The notes below the pieces were generated by a model. It saw only the letters and a list, made by a program, of their open reading frames with translations, was not told the origin of the DNA and searched no databases. Position numbers and translations under genes: made by a program. Of a stretch of DNA of 64,000 nt, positions 16,564 through 24,948 are shown in pieces; the first letter of the stretch is position 1, and every line of letters begins with the position of its first letter. This DNA comes from Dolichospermum sp. LEGE 00240 (GTDB lineage Bacteria; Cyanobacteriota; Cyanobacteriia; Cyanobacteriales; Nostocaceae): positions 43,916 to 107,915 of the forward strand of contig NZ_JADEVZ010000007.1 of the NCBI RefSeq assembly GCF_015207875.1, read 5' to 3'.

Positions 16564-18645
16564 ATGCTAGGAAACACCCTTGTAGGCAGATACCAAATCA
16601 CCAATTACCTGGGAGGTGGCGGATTTGGTGAAACTTATGTCGCTAATGATACTCAATTACCAGGTGATCCTCAGTGTGTAGTTAAGAAACTCAAACCTCA
16701 GTCTACGGATATTGCCACTTTAGAAATAGCTCGGAGGTTATTTGATACAGAAGCTCAAGTTTTATACAAATTAGGAAATCACGATCGCATTCCCCAACTT
16801 TTAGCTTACTTTGAAGAAAATGCCGAATTTTATCTGGTTCAAGAACTGATTATTGGTAATGATCTCAGTCAAGAATTAAAATCTGGTGTCATCTTCACTC
16901 AAAATCAGGTAATTTCTCTATTACAAGAAATTTTAGAAATTTTGGACTTTGTGCATCAACAAAAGGTAATTCATCGTGATGTCAATCCTCGCAATATTCT
17001 CAGACGAGAACAAGATAATAAGTTAATTTTAATTGATTTTGGTGCAGTCAAACAAATTACGACCAAATTAGTAAATTCTCCCGACATTACTAAATCTACT
17101 GTTGCTATTGGCACACCCGGTTATACGCCTGGAGAACAAGCACAAGGAACACCAAAATTTAGTAGTGACATCTATGCTTTGGGAATTATTGCTATTCAAG
17201 CTTTAACTGGATTATCACCTGATCAATTAGATAAAGATGTGGAAACAAATGAAATTATTTGGCAAAATTTTGCTACCGTCTCTCCAGAATTTGCCCAATT
17301 TTTAAATCAGATGATCTGTTATGATTTTCGCCAACGTTATGCTTCCGCAACAATAGCATTACAAGCCTTACAAGAATTAAATAAAAACCCATCAGGAACA
17401 ATAATTATTTCCCCTGCTACCTTACCAAATCAAGCCAAAAATTCCAAAAATACAAAAGGTATATTCTGGAAATTGCTATTAGGAATATTTGTTTTAGGTA
17501 TTGGTAGTTTCGGGGCAATATTTATCCTCAATCGCCTGAATAGTAAAAACGCTATAGAATTATATAATCAGGGCAATACTCTCATTCAATTACAACGCTA
17601 TAAAGAAGCCTTAGCAACTTATGAAAAAGCCATAGATATCAAACCTGATTATCCTCAAGCTGTATATGGTAAAGGCAAAGCATTATTTCAATTAAAGAAA
17701 TACCAAGAATCTTTAATAGCTTATGATCAAGCCATTCAAATTCAACCCAATTATTTAGAAGCTTGGACTAATCGAGGTTTTGTTTTAGTCAAACTCAAAC
17801 ATTATTCAGAAGCAATTGCCACTGTAGATAAAGCTTTACAATTAAAGAATGATGACCCCAAATTATGGCAACTTAAAGGGGATATTTTTATAAAAATGAG
17901 CCAATATAATGATGCCATCAAGGCTTATGAACAAGCGATTAATTTCCAAGCTGACAATCCTGAATCATGGTATAAGAAAGGATTAGCATTACAAAACCTC
18001 AAACAATACGAAGAAGCAATTACAGCCTACAAAAAAACTGTACAACTAAAATCCGATCATGAATTAGCTTGGTACAACTTAGGTAATTGCTTAGTGAATT
18101 TGAATCGTTATGAATTTGCCTTACAAGCCTATGATCAAGCCGTTCAGCATAATCCAAATAACTCCGCAGCTTGGTTATCCAGAAGTAATATCTTAATGAC
18201 ATTACGCAGGTATCCAGAAGCAATTGATTCCTTTAGCCAAGTGATTAAAATTAATCCTCAACAATATCAAGCATGGTATAATCGGGGTTGGGCATTACAT
18301 CAAGTTAAACGCTATCCAGAAGCAATAGAATCTTACAAAAAAGCTATTAATTTAAAGGGAAACGATTATTTAGTATGGTACAATTTAGGGAATACACAAT
18401 ACAATTTACAAAAATATCAAGAAGCGATCGCCTCCTATAATAAAGCCATCCGTTATCAACCCAATCATTATGAAAGTTGGTACAGTAAAGGCAACGCATT
18501 GTTAAATTTGCAACAATACCCACAGGCGATCGCCGCCTACGACAAAGCCATAGAATATAAACCAGACTACCAACAAGCCATAGAAGCCCGCACAAAAGCC
18601 CAAAATCAAAATATCCCCAAATTTAAATTTCCCCCCAACTTCTAA
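16564..18645 (+). CDS. Serine/threonine protein kinase with TPR domain
   Basis: A 693-residue protein. The N-terminal Hanks-type kinase (about 10-272) shows the glycine loop LGGGGFGETY, VVKKLKP with the ATP lysine, catalytic loop HRDVNPRNIL (Asp139), LIDFGAVK and the activation segment GTPGYTPGEQ. The lysine normally two residues after the catalytic Asp is Asn141, a substitution I have seen as typical of one cyanobacterial kinase group. One membrane helix (about 303-322, WKLLLGIFVLGIGSFGAIFI) precedes about ten tetratricopeptide repeats (330-680) rich in YxxAIxxYxKAI. The kinase is therefore likely cytosolic and the TPR domain on the other face. Substrate unknown. ATG start follows a weak AGGA site. 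Confidence 0.9.
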   Translation: MLGNTLVGRYQITNYLGGGGFGETYVANDTQLPGDPQCVVKKLKPQSTDIATLEIARRLFDTEAQVLYKLGNHDRIPQLLAYFEENAEFYLVQELIIGNDLSQELKSGVIFTQNQVISLLQEILEILDFVHQQKVIHRDVNPRNILRREQDNKLILIDFGAVKQITTKLVNSPDITKSTVAIGTPGYTPGEQAQGTPKFSSDIYALGIIAIQALTGLSPDQLDKDVETNEIIWQNFATVSPEFAQFLNQMICYDFRQRYASATIALQALQELNKNPSGTIIISPATLPNQAKNSKNTKGIFWKLLLGIFVLGIGSFGAIFILNRLNSKNAIELYNQGNTLIQLQRYKEALATYEKAIDIKPDYPQAVYGKGKALFQLKKYQESLIAYDQAIQIQPNYLEAWTNRGFVLVKLKHYSEAIATVDKALQLKNDDPKLWQLKGDIFIKMSQYNDAIKAYEQAINFQADNPESWYKKGLALQNLKQYEEAITAYKKTVQLKSDHELAWYNLGNCLVNLNRYEFALQAYDQAVQHNPNNSAAWLSRSNILMTLRRYPEAIDSFSQVIKINPQQYQAWYNRGWALHQVKRYPEAIESYKKAINLKGNDYLVWYNLGNTQYNLQKYQEAIASYNKAIRYQPNHYESWYSKGNALLNLQQYPQAIAAYDKAIEYKPDYQQAIEARTKAQNQNIPKFKFPPNF

Positions 18646-18675
18646 GCTGTTGTGCATTTAGTTTGTATAATTCTA

Positions 18676-18692
18676 GCGGGCAAGATGCCCGC
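18676..18692. repeat. GCGGGCA hairpin repeat downstream of kinase gene
   Basis: A 7-bp perfect stem (GCGGGCA / TGCCCGC) with a 3-base loop, followed by ACTACAAAG. It resembles dispersed GC-rich hairpins of cyanobacteria. With no T-run, it is not a clear terminator. Confidence 0.55.
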
Positions 18693-18854
18693 ACTACAAA
18701 GTTCAAGTAAATTATGGTTATCAAATTTAGCTGCGTAACAGCTTAACTCTTTCCCTATTGCCTATTGCCTATTGCCTTGACTTTACCAAAATCCAGTAAG
18801 ATCTAGAATATTATCTCAAAGAAATCTCAAGCCCTTGCAACTTGAGTCAAAATT

Positions 18855-19971
18855 ATGGACGTATTAGAACTAAAACGCGAAATCGAAACATTGTCTAGCC
18901 GCCTGGGTAAAACCCAGGACTATCTTTGACGTACCCGCACTCAAAGCCAAAATTCACGACTTAGAACAAATTTCCGCCCAAACAGAATTTTGGGAAGACC
19001 AAACCCAGGCACAAAACACCCTACAAGAACTCAATGATCTAAAATCCCATTTAGATCAGTATTACCAGTGGCACACCAACTTAGATGATACCAGAGCAGT
19101 GCTTGAGCTATTGGAACTAGAAACCGACACAGCACTATTGCAAGAAGCGGAATCTACCATTACCAAACTCAATCATGACCTAGACCAATGGGAACTACAA
19201 CAACTGCTTTCCGGCACTTACGACGACAAAGGCGCAGTCCTGACAATTAACGCCGGTGCTGGTGGCACGGACGCACAAGACTGGGCATTTATGCTCATGC
19301 GGATGTATACCCGATGGGCAGAAGATCATGGATACAAAGTCACCCTGGCCGAAGAATCAGAAGGTGACGAAGCCGGCATTAAATCCGCCACCCTAGAAAT
19401 TACCGGACGTTATGCCTATGGTTACTTACGTTCCGAAATGGGGACTCACCGTCTTGTGAGAATTTCTCCCTTCAACGCTAACGGCAAACGGCAAACCAGC
19501 TTTGCTGGCATCGAAGTCATGCCGCAAATAGATAACACCGTCAAATTAGACATCCCAGAAAAGGATTTAGAAATTAGCACCACCCGTTCTGGCGGTAAAG
19601 GTGGACAAAACGTCAACAAAGTAGAAACCGCAGTCCGCATAGTTCACCTCCCCACCGGTTTAGCAGTCCGGTGTACAGAAGAACGTTCCCAACTGCAAAA
19701 CAAAGAAAAAGCGCTCGCCCGTCTCAAAGCCAAGTTGTTAGTTATTGCCAAAGAACAACGCGCCCAAGAAATTGCCGAAATTCGCGGTGATATGGTGGAA
19801 GCTTCCTGGGGTAATCAAATCCGCAACTACGTATTTCATCCCTACCAAATGGTGAAAGACCTCCGGACAAACATCGAAACCACGGCCATTACCGATGTTA
19901 TGAATGGTGAACTGGATATGTTCATTCAAGCCTATCTTAGACAAGAAAACCAGATAGTTGAGAGGGAATAG
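18855..19971 (+). CDS. prfB: Peptide chain release factor 2, programmed +1 frameshift
   Basis: Release factor 2, 371 residues when the frameshift is made: codons from ATG at 18855 through CTT (18924-18926), skip the T at 18927, and continue from GAC at 18928 to 19971. Without the shift, translation ends at the TGA at 18927. The mature protein contains the RF2 stop-recognition tripeptide SPF ([11 protein letters not shown]) and the universal GGQ motif ([17 protein letters not shown]). It recognises UGA and UAA codons and releases the peptide on the ribosome. The in-frame TGA provides autoregulation of RF2 level. It heads a probable operon with the DUF3285 gene and ybeY. Confidence 0.95.
18915..18930 (+). 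promoter_or_regulatory. prfB +1 recoding site
   Basis: CAGGAC TAT CTT TGA C: the canonical slippery CTT followed by in-frame TGA and C, as in most bacterial prfB genes. An AGGA-type Shine-Dalgarno-like element lies just upstream, weaker than the E. coli AGGGGG. Confidence 0.92.
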
Positions 19972-20037
19972 GTGACAGGTGACAGGTGACAGGTGACAGG
20001 GAACGGGTAATGGGTAATTGGTAATTGGTAATTGGTG
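19972..20037. repeat. GTGACAG heptamer tandem and GGTAATTG tract
   Basis: Four tandem copies of GTGACAG begin directly after the prfB stop codon. They are followed by GGTAATGGGTAATTGGTAAT and further GGTAATTG units. The second motif is the same family that is translated inside citramalate synthase (37746-37778) and appears at 23253-23272. Confidence 0.8.
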
Positions 20038-20071
20038 AAAACAATTTCTTCTTCCTCCTGAACTCCTGATA

Positions 20072-20092
20072 GCGCGGCGTGGCGTTAGCCAT
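20072..20092. repeat. GTGGCGTTAGCCAT dispersed repeat
   Basis: The copy GCGCGGCGTGGCGTTAGCCA lies between prfB and the DUF3285 gene and belongs to the family seen at 14291-14311 and elsewhere. Confidence 0.75.
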
Positions 20093-20162
20093 ACTCTTGA
20101 CTCCTTCTCCCCATTTCCCCACAATCGGTTACAGTAAGAAAAGAGATGATAATGAATTAATT

Positions 20163-20318
20163 ATGGAAAAATCTCCTGCCAAAGAACCTCAACCCAGCTA
20201 TGTCAAACTCGCCATGCGAAACATGGTCAGAAAAGGCGGCACTTCCCTCAAACACTTTGCGCTAACTGCCGTAGGACTGTTATCTGTCCTCGTGGGTTTG
20301 GCATATCTTACTCGCTAA
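20163..20318 (+). CDS. DUF3285 small membrane protein
   Basis: A 51-residue protein with a basic N-terminal half ([20 protein letters not shown], then [12 protein letters not shown]) and one C-terminal hydrophobic helix ([19 protein letters not shown]). It fits the DUF3285 family of short cyanobacterial proteins. The real ATG is at 20163; the longer open frame upstream runs through a dispersed repeat. It is 13 bases upstream of ybeY and behind prfB, a conserved-looking order that hints at a translation-related or membrane role, though none is known. Confidence 0.82.
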   Translation: MEKSPAKEPQPSYVKLAMRNMVRKGGTSLKHFALTAVGLLSVLVGLAYLTR

Positions 20319-20331
20319 GAGAGGAAAACTT

Positions 20332-20832
20332 GTGCCGCTACAGGTTGAATTATATTTAGAAAATTGCTTTGATGACTCTTCCCCTATTCCTCTCGAAACT
20401 TGGGAAAACTGGTTTTGGCAATGGTTAGAAATTCTTGAGGATTACTTGCCAACTGCACCTAGTTATGAAATCAGTTTACGTTTGACAACCGATACAGAAA
20501 TTCAAACCCTTAATTCCCAATATCGTCAACAAGATAAACCTACAGATGTCTTAGCCTTTGCATCTCTAGAAGCAGATTTACCACAAAGCGAAGAAATGCT
20601 GGTTGCCATGCCTTTGTATCTAGGTGATATAATTGTCTCCATAGACACGGCAAAACGTCAGGCACAACAGCAGGAACATAGCTTGTCCACAGAGTTGGCT
20701 TGGTTAACGGCTCATGGTTTACTACACCTATTAGGTTGGGATCATCCTGACAAAGAGAGTTTGATAGCAATGTTAAACGAGCAAGTTGTATTACTGAAGA
20801 AAATAGGTATTATTATTAACTTAGAGTTGTAG
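20332..20832 (+). CDS. ybeY: Endoribonuclease YbeY
   Basis: A 166-residue protein with the YbeY zinc-site motif [11 protein letters not shown] (H-x3-H-x5-H pattern) near residue 130-141. Preceding blocks are [20 protein letters not shown] and DVLAFA, and [12 protein letters not shown] follows. YbeY is a metal-dependent RNase needed for 16S rRNA 3'-end maturation and ribosome quality control. The start is GTG at 20332, preceded by a GAGAGGAAAA ribosome site, which decides the start. It lies 13 bases after the DUF3285 gene, suggesting co-transcription with prfB. Confidence 0.93.
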   Translation: MPLQVELYLENCFDDSSPIPLETWENWFWQWLEILEDYLPTAPSYEISLRLTTDTEIQTLNSQYRQQDKPTDVLAFASLEADLPQSEEMLVAMPLYLGDIIVSIDTAKRQAQQQEHSLSTELAWLTAHGLLHLLGWDHPDKESLIAMLNEQVVLLKKIGIIINLEL

Positions 20833-20921
20833 ATATATCTTGACAACTGCAAATTTTGGTAATTACCTTATAGTGTGGCTTATTTAAAATAGCCGACAAT
20901 TACCTCACAGTTGATCTAATC

Positions 20922-21004
20922 TAGGTGGGGGAAGTAGAGGGAGTAGGGGAGGTAGAAGGAGTAGGGAGTGAAGAGTAAAAGAGTAAAGGAGGTGAGAAAG
21001 AAGA
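20922..21004. repeat. Purine-rich GA/GGAG tract
   Basis: About 80 bases that are almost free of pyrimidine runs on the plus strand, with repeated GGGAGTAG and GAGTAAA units. Intergenic between ybeY and the broken four-helix-bundle gene. It is a low-complexity repeat, and a triplex-prone structure is conceivable but untested. Confidence 0.6.
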
Positions 21005-21039
21005 TGATTGGTAACTTAGAAGAGACAAACTCAATATCA

Positions 21040-21583
21040 ATGGTTAAATTTCATAGAGATTTGGGAATTTATCAAGTGGCTTTTGACTTGAGTTTGGACT
21101 AAATTGACTTCCATAGCCTGAAACCCTTACTAGACAAGCATTGGAACTTACGAATCCCAAGGAGACTTCTAAAGCCTGAAACCTTCTCTCAGCTTGCGTC
21201 TGAAGCTTTAGCCGAATAAATTAGTCCAAACTCCAGTTTTGAAGCAGCAATGAAAATTTTTGAGTTATCAAAAAATTTTCCTGTTGAAGAAAGATATTCT
21301 CTAACAGATCAAATTCGTCGTTCTTCTCGTTCTGTTTGTGCCAATATGGCAGAAGCTTGGCGTAAACGTCGTTACGAGGCTGCTTTTGTTGCTAAATTAA
21401 ATGATTGTGAAGCTGAATCTGCTCCCAACTCAAACATGGATAGAATTTACAGTTAAATGTAATTACTTAGATATTGAAACAGGACGTAAACTTTATGGTG
21501 ATTATAATCAAGTTTTATCTGGTTTAGTGACTATGATCAATAACCCATCACGCTGGTTAATGAATCATAAAAACCATAAATAA
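21040..21583 (+). pseudogene. Four-helix-bundle (23S rRNA IVS-type) protein gene, disrupted
   Basis: Three pieces of one gene can be joined. The N-terminus MVKFHRDLGIYQVAF begins at 21040. After removal of the 21087-21236 element and one TTTTGA copy, it continues as EAAMKIFELSKNFPVEERYS, then SLTDQIRRSSRSVCANMAEA. A second lesion, one extra base in the CCC at about 21422-21424, shifts the frame; the other frame continues TQTWIEFTVKCNYL and ends NNPSRWLM. The restored product is about 125 residues of the S23/four-helix-bundle family, often encoded in intervening sequences or alone. Two independent lesions mean no full protein is made now. The family's function is not established. Confidence 0.85.
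21087..21236. mobile_element. 150-bp MITE-like element with TTTTGA target duplication
   Basis: The ends CTTGAGTTTGGACTAAATT and, in complement, CTGGAGTTTGGACTAATTT agree at 17 of 19 positions. The element is flanked by TTTTGA at 21081-21086 and 21237-21242. Removing it plus one TTTTGA restores an uninterrupted reading frame of the host gene. The core is non-coding, so mobilisation would need a transposase in trans. An internal near-repeat (TAGCCTGAAACC, AAAGCCTGAAACC) is present. Confidence 0.85.
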
Positions 21584-21641
21584 AAACCATAAATATTAAT
21601 CTTCCCCCACATCCCCCACATCATTCATTATTCAGATAACC

Positions 21642-23042
21642 ATGCTTTACACTCATAATCAAGAATTTAATTCTGTCATTGAAACTGATAATTCACTACC
21701 ACCTGTTAGTCGTTGGACATCCTTAGCAGGTTTATTTTTGATTGGTACTGTTATTACTAGCATTTATTTATCTTCATGGGTGAAATATAATGTCACGGTA
21801 AAAGCTGCGGCTATTGTTCGTCCCATAGGTGAAACTCGTGTGGTGCAATCAAGAATAGAAGGGACAGTTAAAAGTATTTTAGTCAAAGAAAATCAAATTG
21901 TTAAGCAAGGAGACATAATTGCCCTTTTAGATACTGAACAATTGCTAATTAAAAAAAGCCAATTAGAACAAAGTATTAAACAAAATAAATTACAAATATT
22001 ACAAATATATGCTCAAAACCGGACATTAAATTATCAAATTATGGCTGAAAAAAGAGTTATAGAAACTATTGTTAATTCTGCCAAAGAGGACTTATTAAGA
22101 AATCAAAGGGAATATCAAGAACGAAAAATCAATACTGAAAGTGAATTAATGACAGCAGAGGTAAATATTCAAAAAGAATTAGTAGATTTAGAAAAAGCAA
22201 AAGCTGATTTAGATTTCGCAAAATCGGATAGAGATCGTTATAAGCAGTTATCCAAAATTGGTGCAATTGGTAACAGAGAATTTGAGCAAAAACAGCTAGT
22301 TGTGCAACAGACAACCTTAACACTACAATCTACAAAAAAAGCTGTTGATCTTGCTAAAATCAAAATTAAATCAACTCAAGCCGCGATTAATCCAACTACA
22401 GCAATGGTAAAAATTGCACAAGAACGGATTGCTCAAGAAACTGCTAGAGGTGAAGCAAATATAGCGGCTCTAAATAAAGAAAGAGAAGGCTTAATTCAGC
22501 GATTGGTAGAAATACAAACTCAAATAAAACAATCACAGAAAGAACTTCAACAACTAGAAACTCAGCAGAAAAGTAGTGTAATTCTTGCTACGAGCAATGG
22601 GATTATATTTAAACTAAATTTACGCAATTCTGGTCAAGTTGTGCGAGTTGGTGAATCTATTGCCGAGGTTGTCCCTGATAGTGCTTCTTTAGTAATTAAA
22701 GCCATAATTCCTACTGCGGAAATCAACAAAATTGCCATTAGCCAAAAGGTGCAACTTCGTGTTGATGCTTGTCCCTATCCTGATTATGGAATTGCTAATG
22801 GGACTGTTAAAACCATTGCTCCAGACGCAATTACATCTCAAAGCAAAGATACAACTACGACGAATTCTCCTGGTATTAGCTACTTTGAAGCCACAATTCA
22901 GCCGGAAAGTAATTCATTTGGAATTAATGGTCATAAATGTCTGCTACAATCAGGAATGAACGCTACAGCCGATATTATTTCTAGAGAAGAAACAGCATTG
23001 CAATTTATGTTAAGAAAAGCTAGACTAATTGCTGATTTATAA
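21642..23042 (+). CDS. HlyD-family periplasmic adaptor protein
   Basis: A 466-residue membrane-fusion protein. A membrane anchor lies at about 28-46 (LAGLFLIGTVITSIYLS). A biotinyl-lipoyl-like half (VQSRIEGTVKSILVKENQIV and KQGDIIALLD) follows, then a very long coiled-coil hairpin (about 100-300), the returning lipoyl half (SNGIIFKLNLRNSGQVVRVG) and a beta-barrel region. Such adaptors link an inner-membrane exporter to an outer-membrane channel, often for peptides or proteins. No ABC exporter or TolC-like gene is adjacent; downstream there is a kilobase of repeats. The original partner may have been lost or lies elsewhere. ATG start clear. Confidence 0.9.
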   Translation: MLYTHNQEFNSVIETDNSLPPVSRWTSLAGLFLIGTVITSIYLSSWVKYNVTVKAAAIVRPIGETRVVQSRIEGTVKSILVKENQIVKQGDIIALLDTEQLLIKKSQLEQSIKQNKLQILQIYAQNRTLNYQIMAEKRVIETIVNSAKEDLLRNQREYQERKINTESELMTAEVNIQKELVDLEKAKADLDFAKSDRDRYKQLSKIGAIGNREFEQKQLVVQQTTLTLQSTKKAVDLAKIKIKSTQAAINPTTAMVKIAQERIAQETARGEANIAALNKEREGLIQRLVEIQTQIKQSQKELQQLETQQKSSVILATSNGIIFKLNLRNSGQVVRVGESIAEVVPDSASLVIKAIIPTAEINKIAISQKVQLRVDACPYPDYGIANGTVKTIAPDAITSQSKDTTTTNSPGISYFEATIQPESNSFGINGHKCLLQSGMNATADIISREETALQFMLRKARLIADL

Positions 23043-24194
23043 TTAGCTGAATAGCCGGAAAGATTAATTAAATTAATTAGTAGAAACAAAGAATAGGAAA
23101 ATAAACTATGTATGTAAGTAGGTGAAATGAAAAATTTAAAGGTATGTGAAGAAAAGTAAAATCGCCCAAAACTCTCTTCCTGTTCCCTTGCCACAACGAC
23201 AATTTTTAACGCCAACCTACTTATCTCAAGTTGCTAGTTATCTCCTTGAGGCTGGTAATGGGTAATTGGTAATAAAAGCTCTGGTTTCATCCTGGACATC
23301 CTGATTCTGGTAATTTACCTAACTGGCTACAATAAATGTTGTTTTACATAAAGGGAACGGTAGAGCCAAAAATAGAGACATTTTGTACAATGTCTCTACA
23401 ATTTTCGTGGAAAACATATACAAATTCTCTATTTATATTCATATTACTCTCGAACAAATACAAAGTATCAGGCTATTCTAAAAATTTTTGATCCTGATAT
23501 ATCTACTCTGATTTTTTATTCCCATTTACCAGAATCAGAGCATCTTTACAATAGCTTTAAATTCTTAATATCAGGTAAATGCTCCTACTTAACAATACCT
23601 TGTCTAAATCGAAAAAAGTCTTGATTTGTAGGTTGGATTGAGGTACGTTCGCGGAGCGTGGCGTTAGCCATAGTGTGGCGATAGCTTGCGTGACGACGTA
23701 GGAGTCATAGCCATAACCCAACAAATGCGTCGGGTTGCGCTGTCGCTTAACCCGACCTACAAAAAATGGACAAGGTATTGACTTAACAAAAACCTTATGT
23801 CAATTTGGCACTTTTATTAGTCAGTATTTTCTATTACTTAATATCTCCTATAGTACCTGTTACTATATCTGTCACAACTCTGATTAATCCTAAGTTTTTT
23901 TAAATAAACATATTTATTATTGTTATACATCAACTTCATAATCTCAGTATTTTCTAATATTTTTCATTGGGTGAGGGGTAACACCCCCCACCTTTAATAA
24001 GTTATAACTAAGAGAACCTAGAAAAAAGTAATTAATAGTAGTATACATAGGACTAATATTTGATTTTTGAAATATATGTAGGCTAGGCATTGCCCAGCCC
24101 ACCCTAGACTACTTAAAATTTTTCAAATATGATTTATGATTCCTATAGCAACCAAAAATTATCATGTGTATAACTATTAGGAGAATTATTAGAT
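23043..24194. other. 1.15-kb gene-free, repeat-filled region
   Basis: No credible gene, on either strand, between the HlyD-type gene and the response regulator. It holds a dispersed repeat (23146-23224), a GGTAATTGG tract (23253-23272), a hairpin TAGAGACATT / AATGTCTCTA (23373-23398) preceded by TTTACATAAAGGGAACGGTA, a nested inverted repeat (23593-23780), and a GGCTAGGCATTGCCCAGCC palindrome (24081-24099). The 3' end must contain the promoter of the two-component genes. Confidence 0.7.
23593..23780. repeat. 188-bp nested inverted-repeat element
   Basis: The outer arms CAATACCTTGTC (23593-23604) and GACAAGGTATTG (23769-23780) are perfect complements. Inside them GTAGGTTGG faces CCCGACCTAC, with the GTGGCGTTAGCCAT and GTCGGGTTGCGCTGTCGCTT modules in the centre. 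Related GGTTGCG...AACCCAAC segments occur at 27660-27724 and 56748-56777. Confidence 0.75.
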
Positions 24195-24872
24195 ATGCAA
24201 CAAATTCCATCAGAAAAATCATGTTTAGCATTCATAGTAATTGATGACCACGAGTCAGTTTTAAATGGGACAGTAGAAATTTTACGAAAAAACTATCCTA
24301 GCGCTGAATTTAATACAGCTACAAATGCTAGTTATGCTTTTGAGCAAGTTATTAATTACCAACCTGACCTCCTAGTGATGGATCTTTCCATACCAGAAAA
24401 ACTGGAAATGACAGCGAAAGTTGATACAGGTATTCAACTTCTTAAGGTTTTAATGGAAAATTATTCCCATTTGAATCTTGTTGTTCAAAGCGCCCATGTG
24501 AAAACATTAGTCCGCATTCGTCCTTATATTGATAATCATAAAGGAGGCTTTACTGTCGCTGATAAAAGTCTTTCTACCCAGGAAATGTTAACTAGAGTTG
24601 ATTGGGCATTACAGGGATTAACTCATACAAAAGATATTAAAGGCATTCATTCAGGTTTAGAGGTAAAACCAGAGTGGTTGAAGGTGCTGAATCTAGCATT
24701 TGAAGAAGGATTACAAGATAAAGTAATTGCTAAAAATATGTGCATATCTGAACGCATGGTGCGTCATTATTGGAGTAAGTTACAAGACGCTTTAAATATT
24801 TACCCAGAAGAAGGTAAAAATATCCGTATTCAAACGGAAATGAGAGCTAGAGCCGAAGGATTAATTGATTAA
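24195..24872 (+). CDS. Response regulator with LuxR-like HTH
   Basis: A 225-residue regulator. The receiver domain (about 12-130) has the acidic pair in VIDDHESV and the phospho-acceptor Asp in LLVMDLSIPE (Asp near residue 61). The expected switch Thr/Ser and Lys positions are less clear (VVQSAH, VADKS). The C-terminal part resembles a NarL/LuxR HTH (LEVKPEWLKVLNLAFEEGLQ, DKVIAKNMCISERMVRHYW). It is followed after 76 bases by a histidine kinase of the matching class, so the two form a cognate pair. The ATG has an AGGAG ribosome site. DNA target unknown. Confidence 0.88.
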   Translation: MQQIPSEKSCLAFIVIDDHESVLNGTVEILRKNYPSAEFNTATNASYAFEQVINYQPDLLVMDLSIPEKLEMTAKVDTGIQLLKVLMENYSHLNLVVQSAHVKTLVRIRPYIDNHKGGFTVADKSLSTQEMLTRVDWALQGLTHTKDIKGIHSGLEVKPEWLKVLNLAFEEGLQDKVIAKNMCISERMVRHYWSKLQDALNIYPEEGKNIRIQTEMRARAEGLID

Positions 24873-24948
24873 TCAACTAACAAATAAAGTTAGTATAATC
24901 AATAATATGTTTTCCATTATTAAGGTTTTGAGACTGGAATAAAAGCTT

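Noticed and set aside
23043..24194. A CRISPR array or tRNA in the 1.15-kb gap
   Set aside because: Repeats are of different families and unevenly spaced; no spacer pattern and no cloverleaf were seen.
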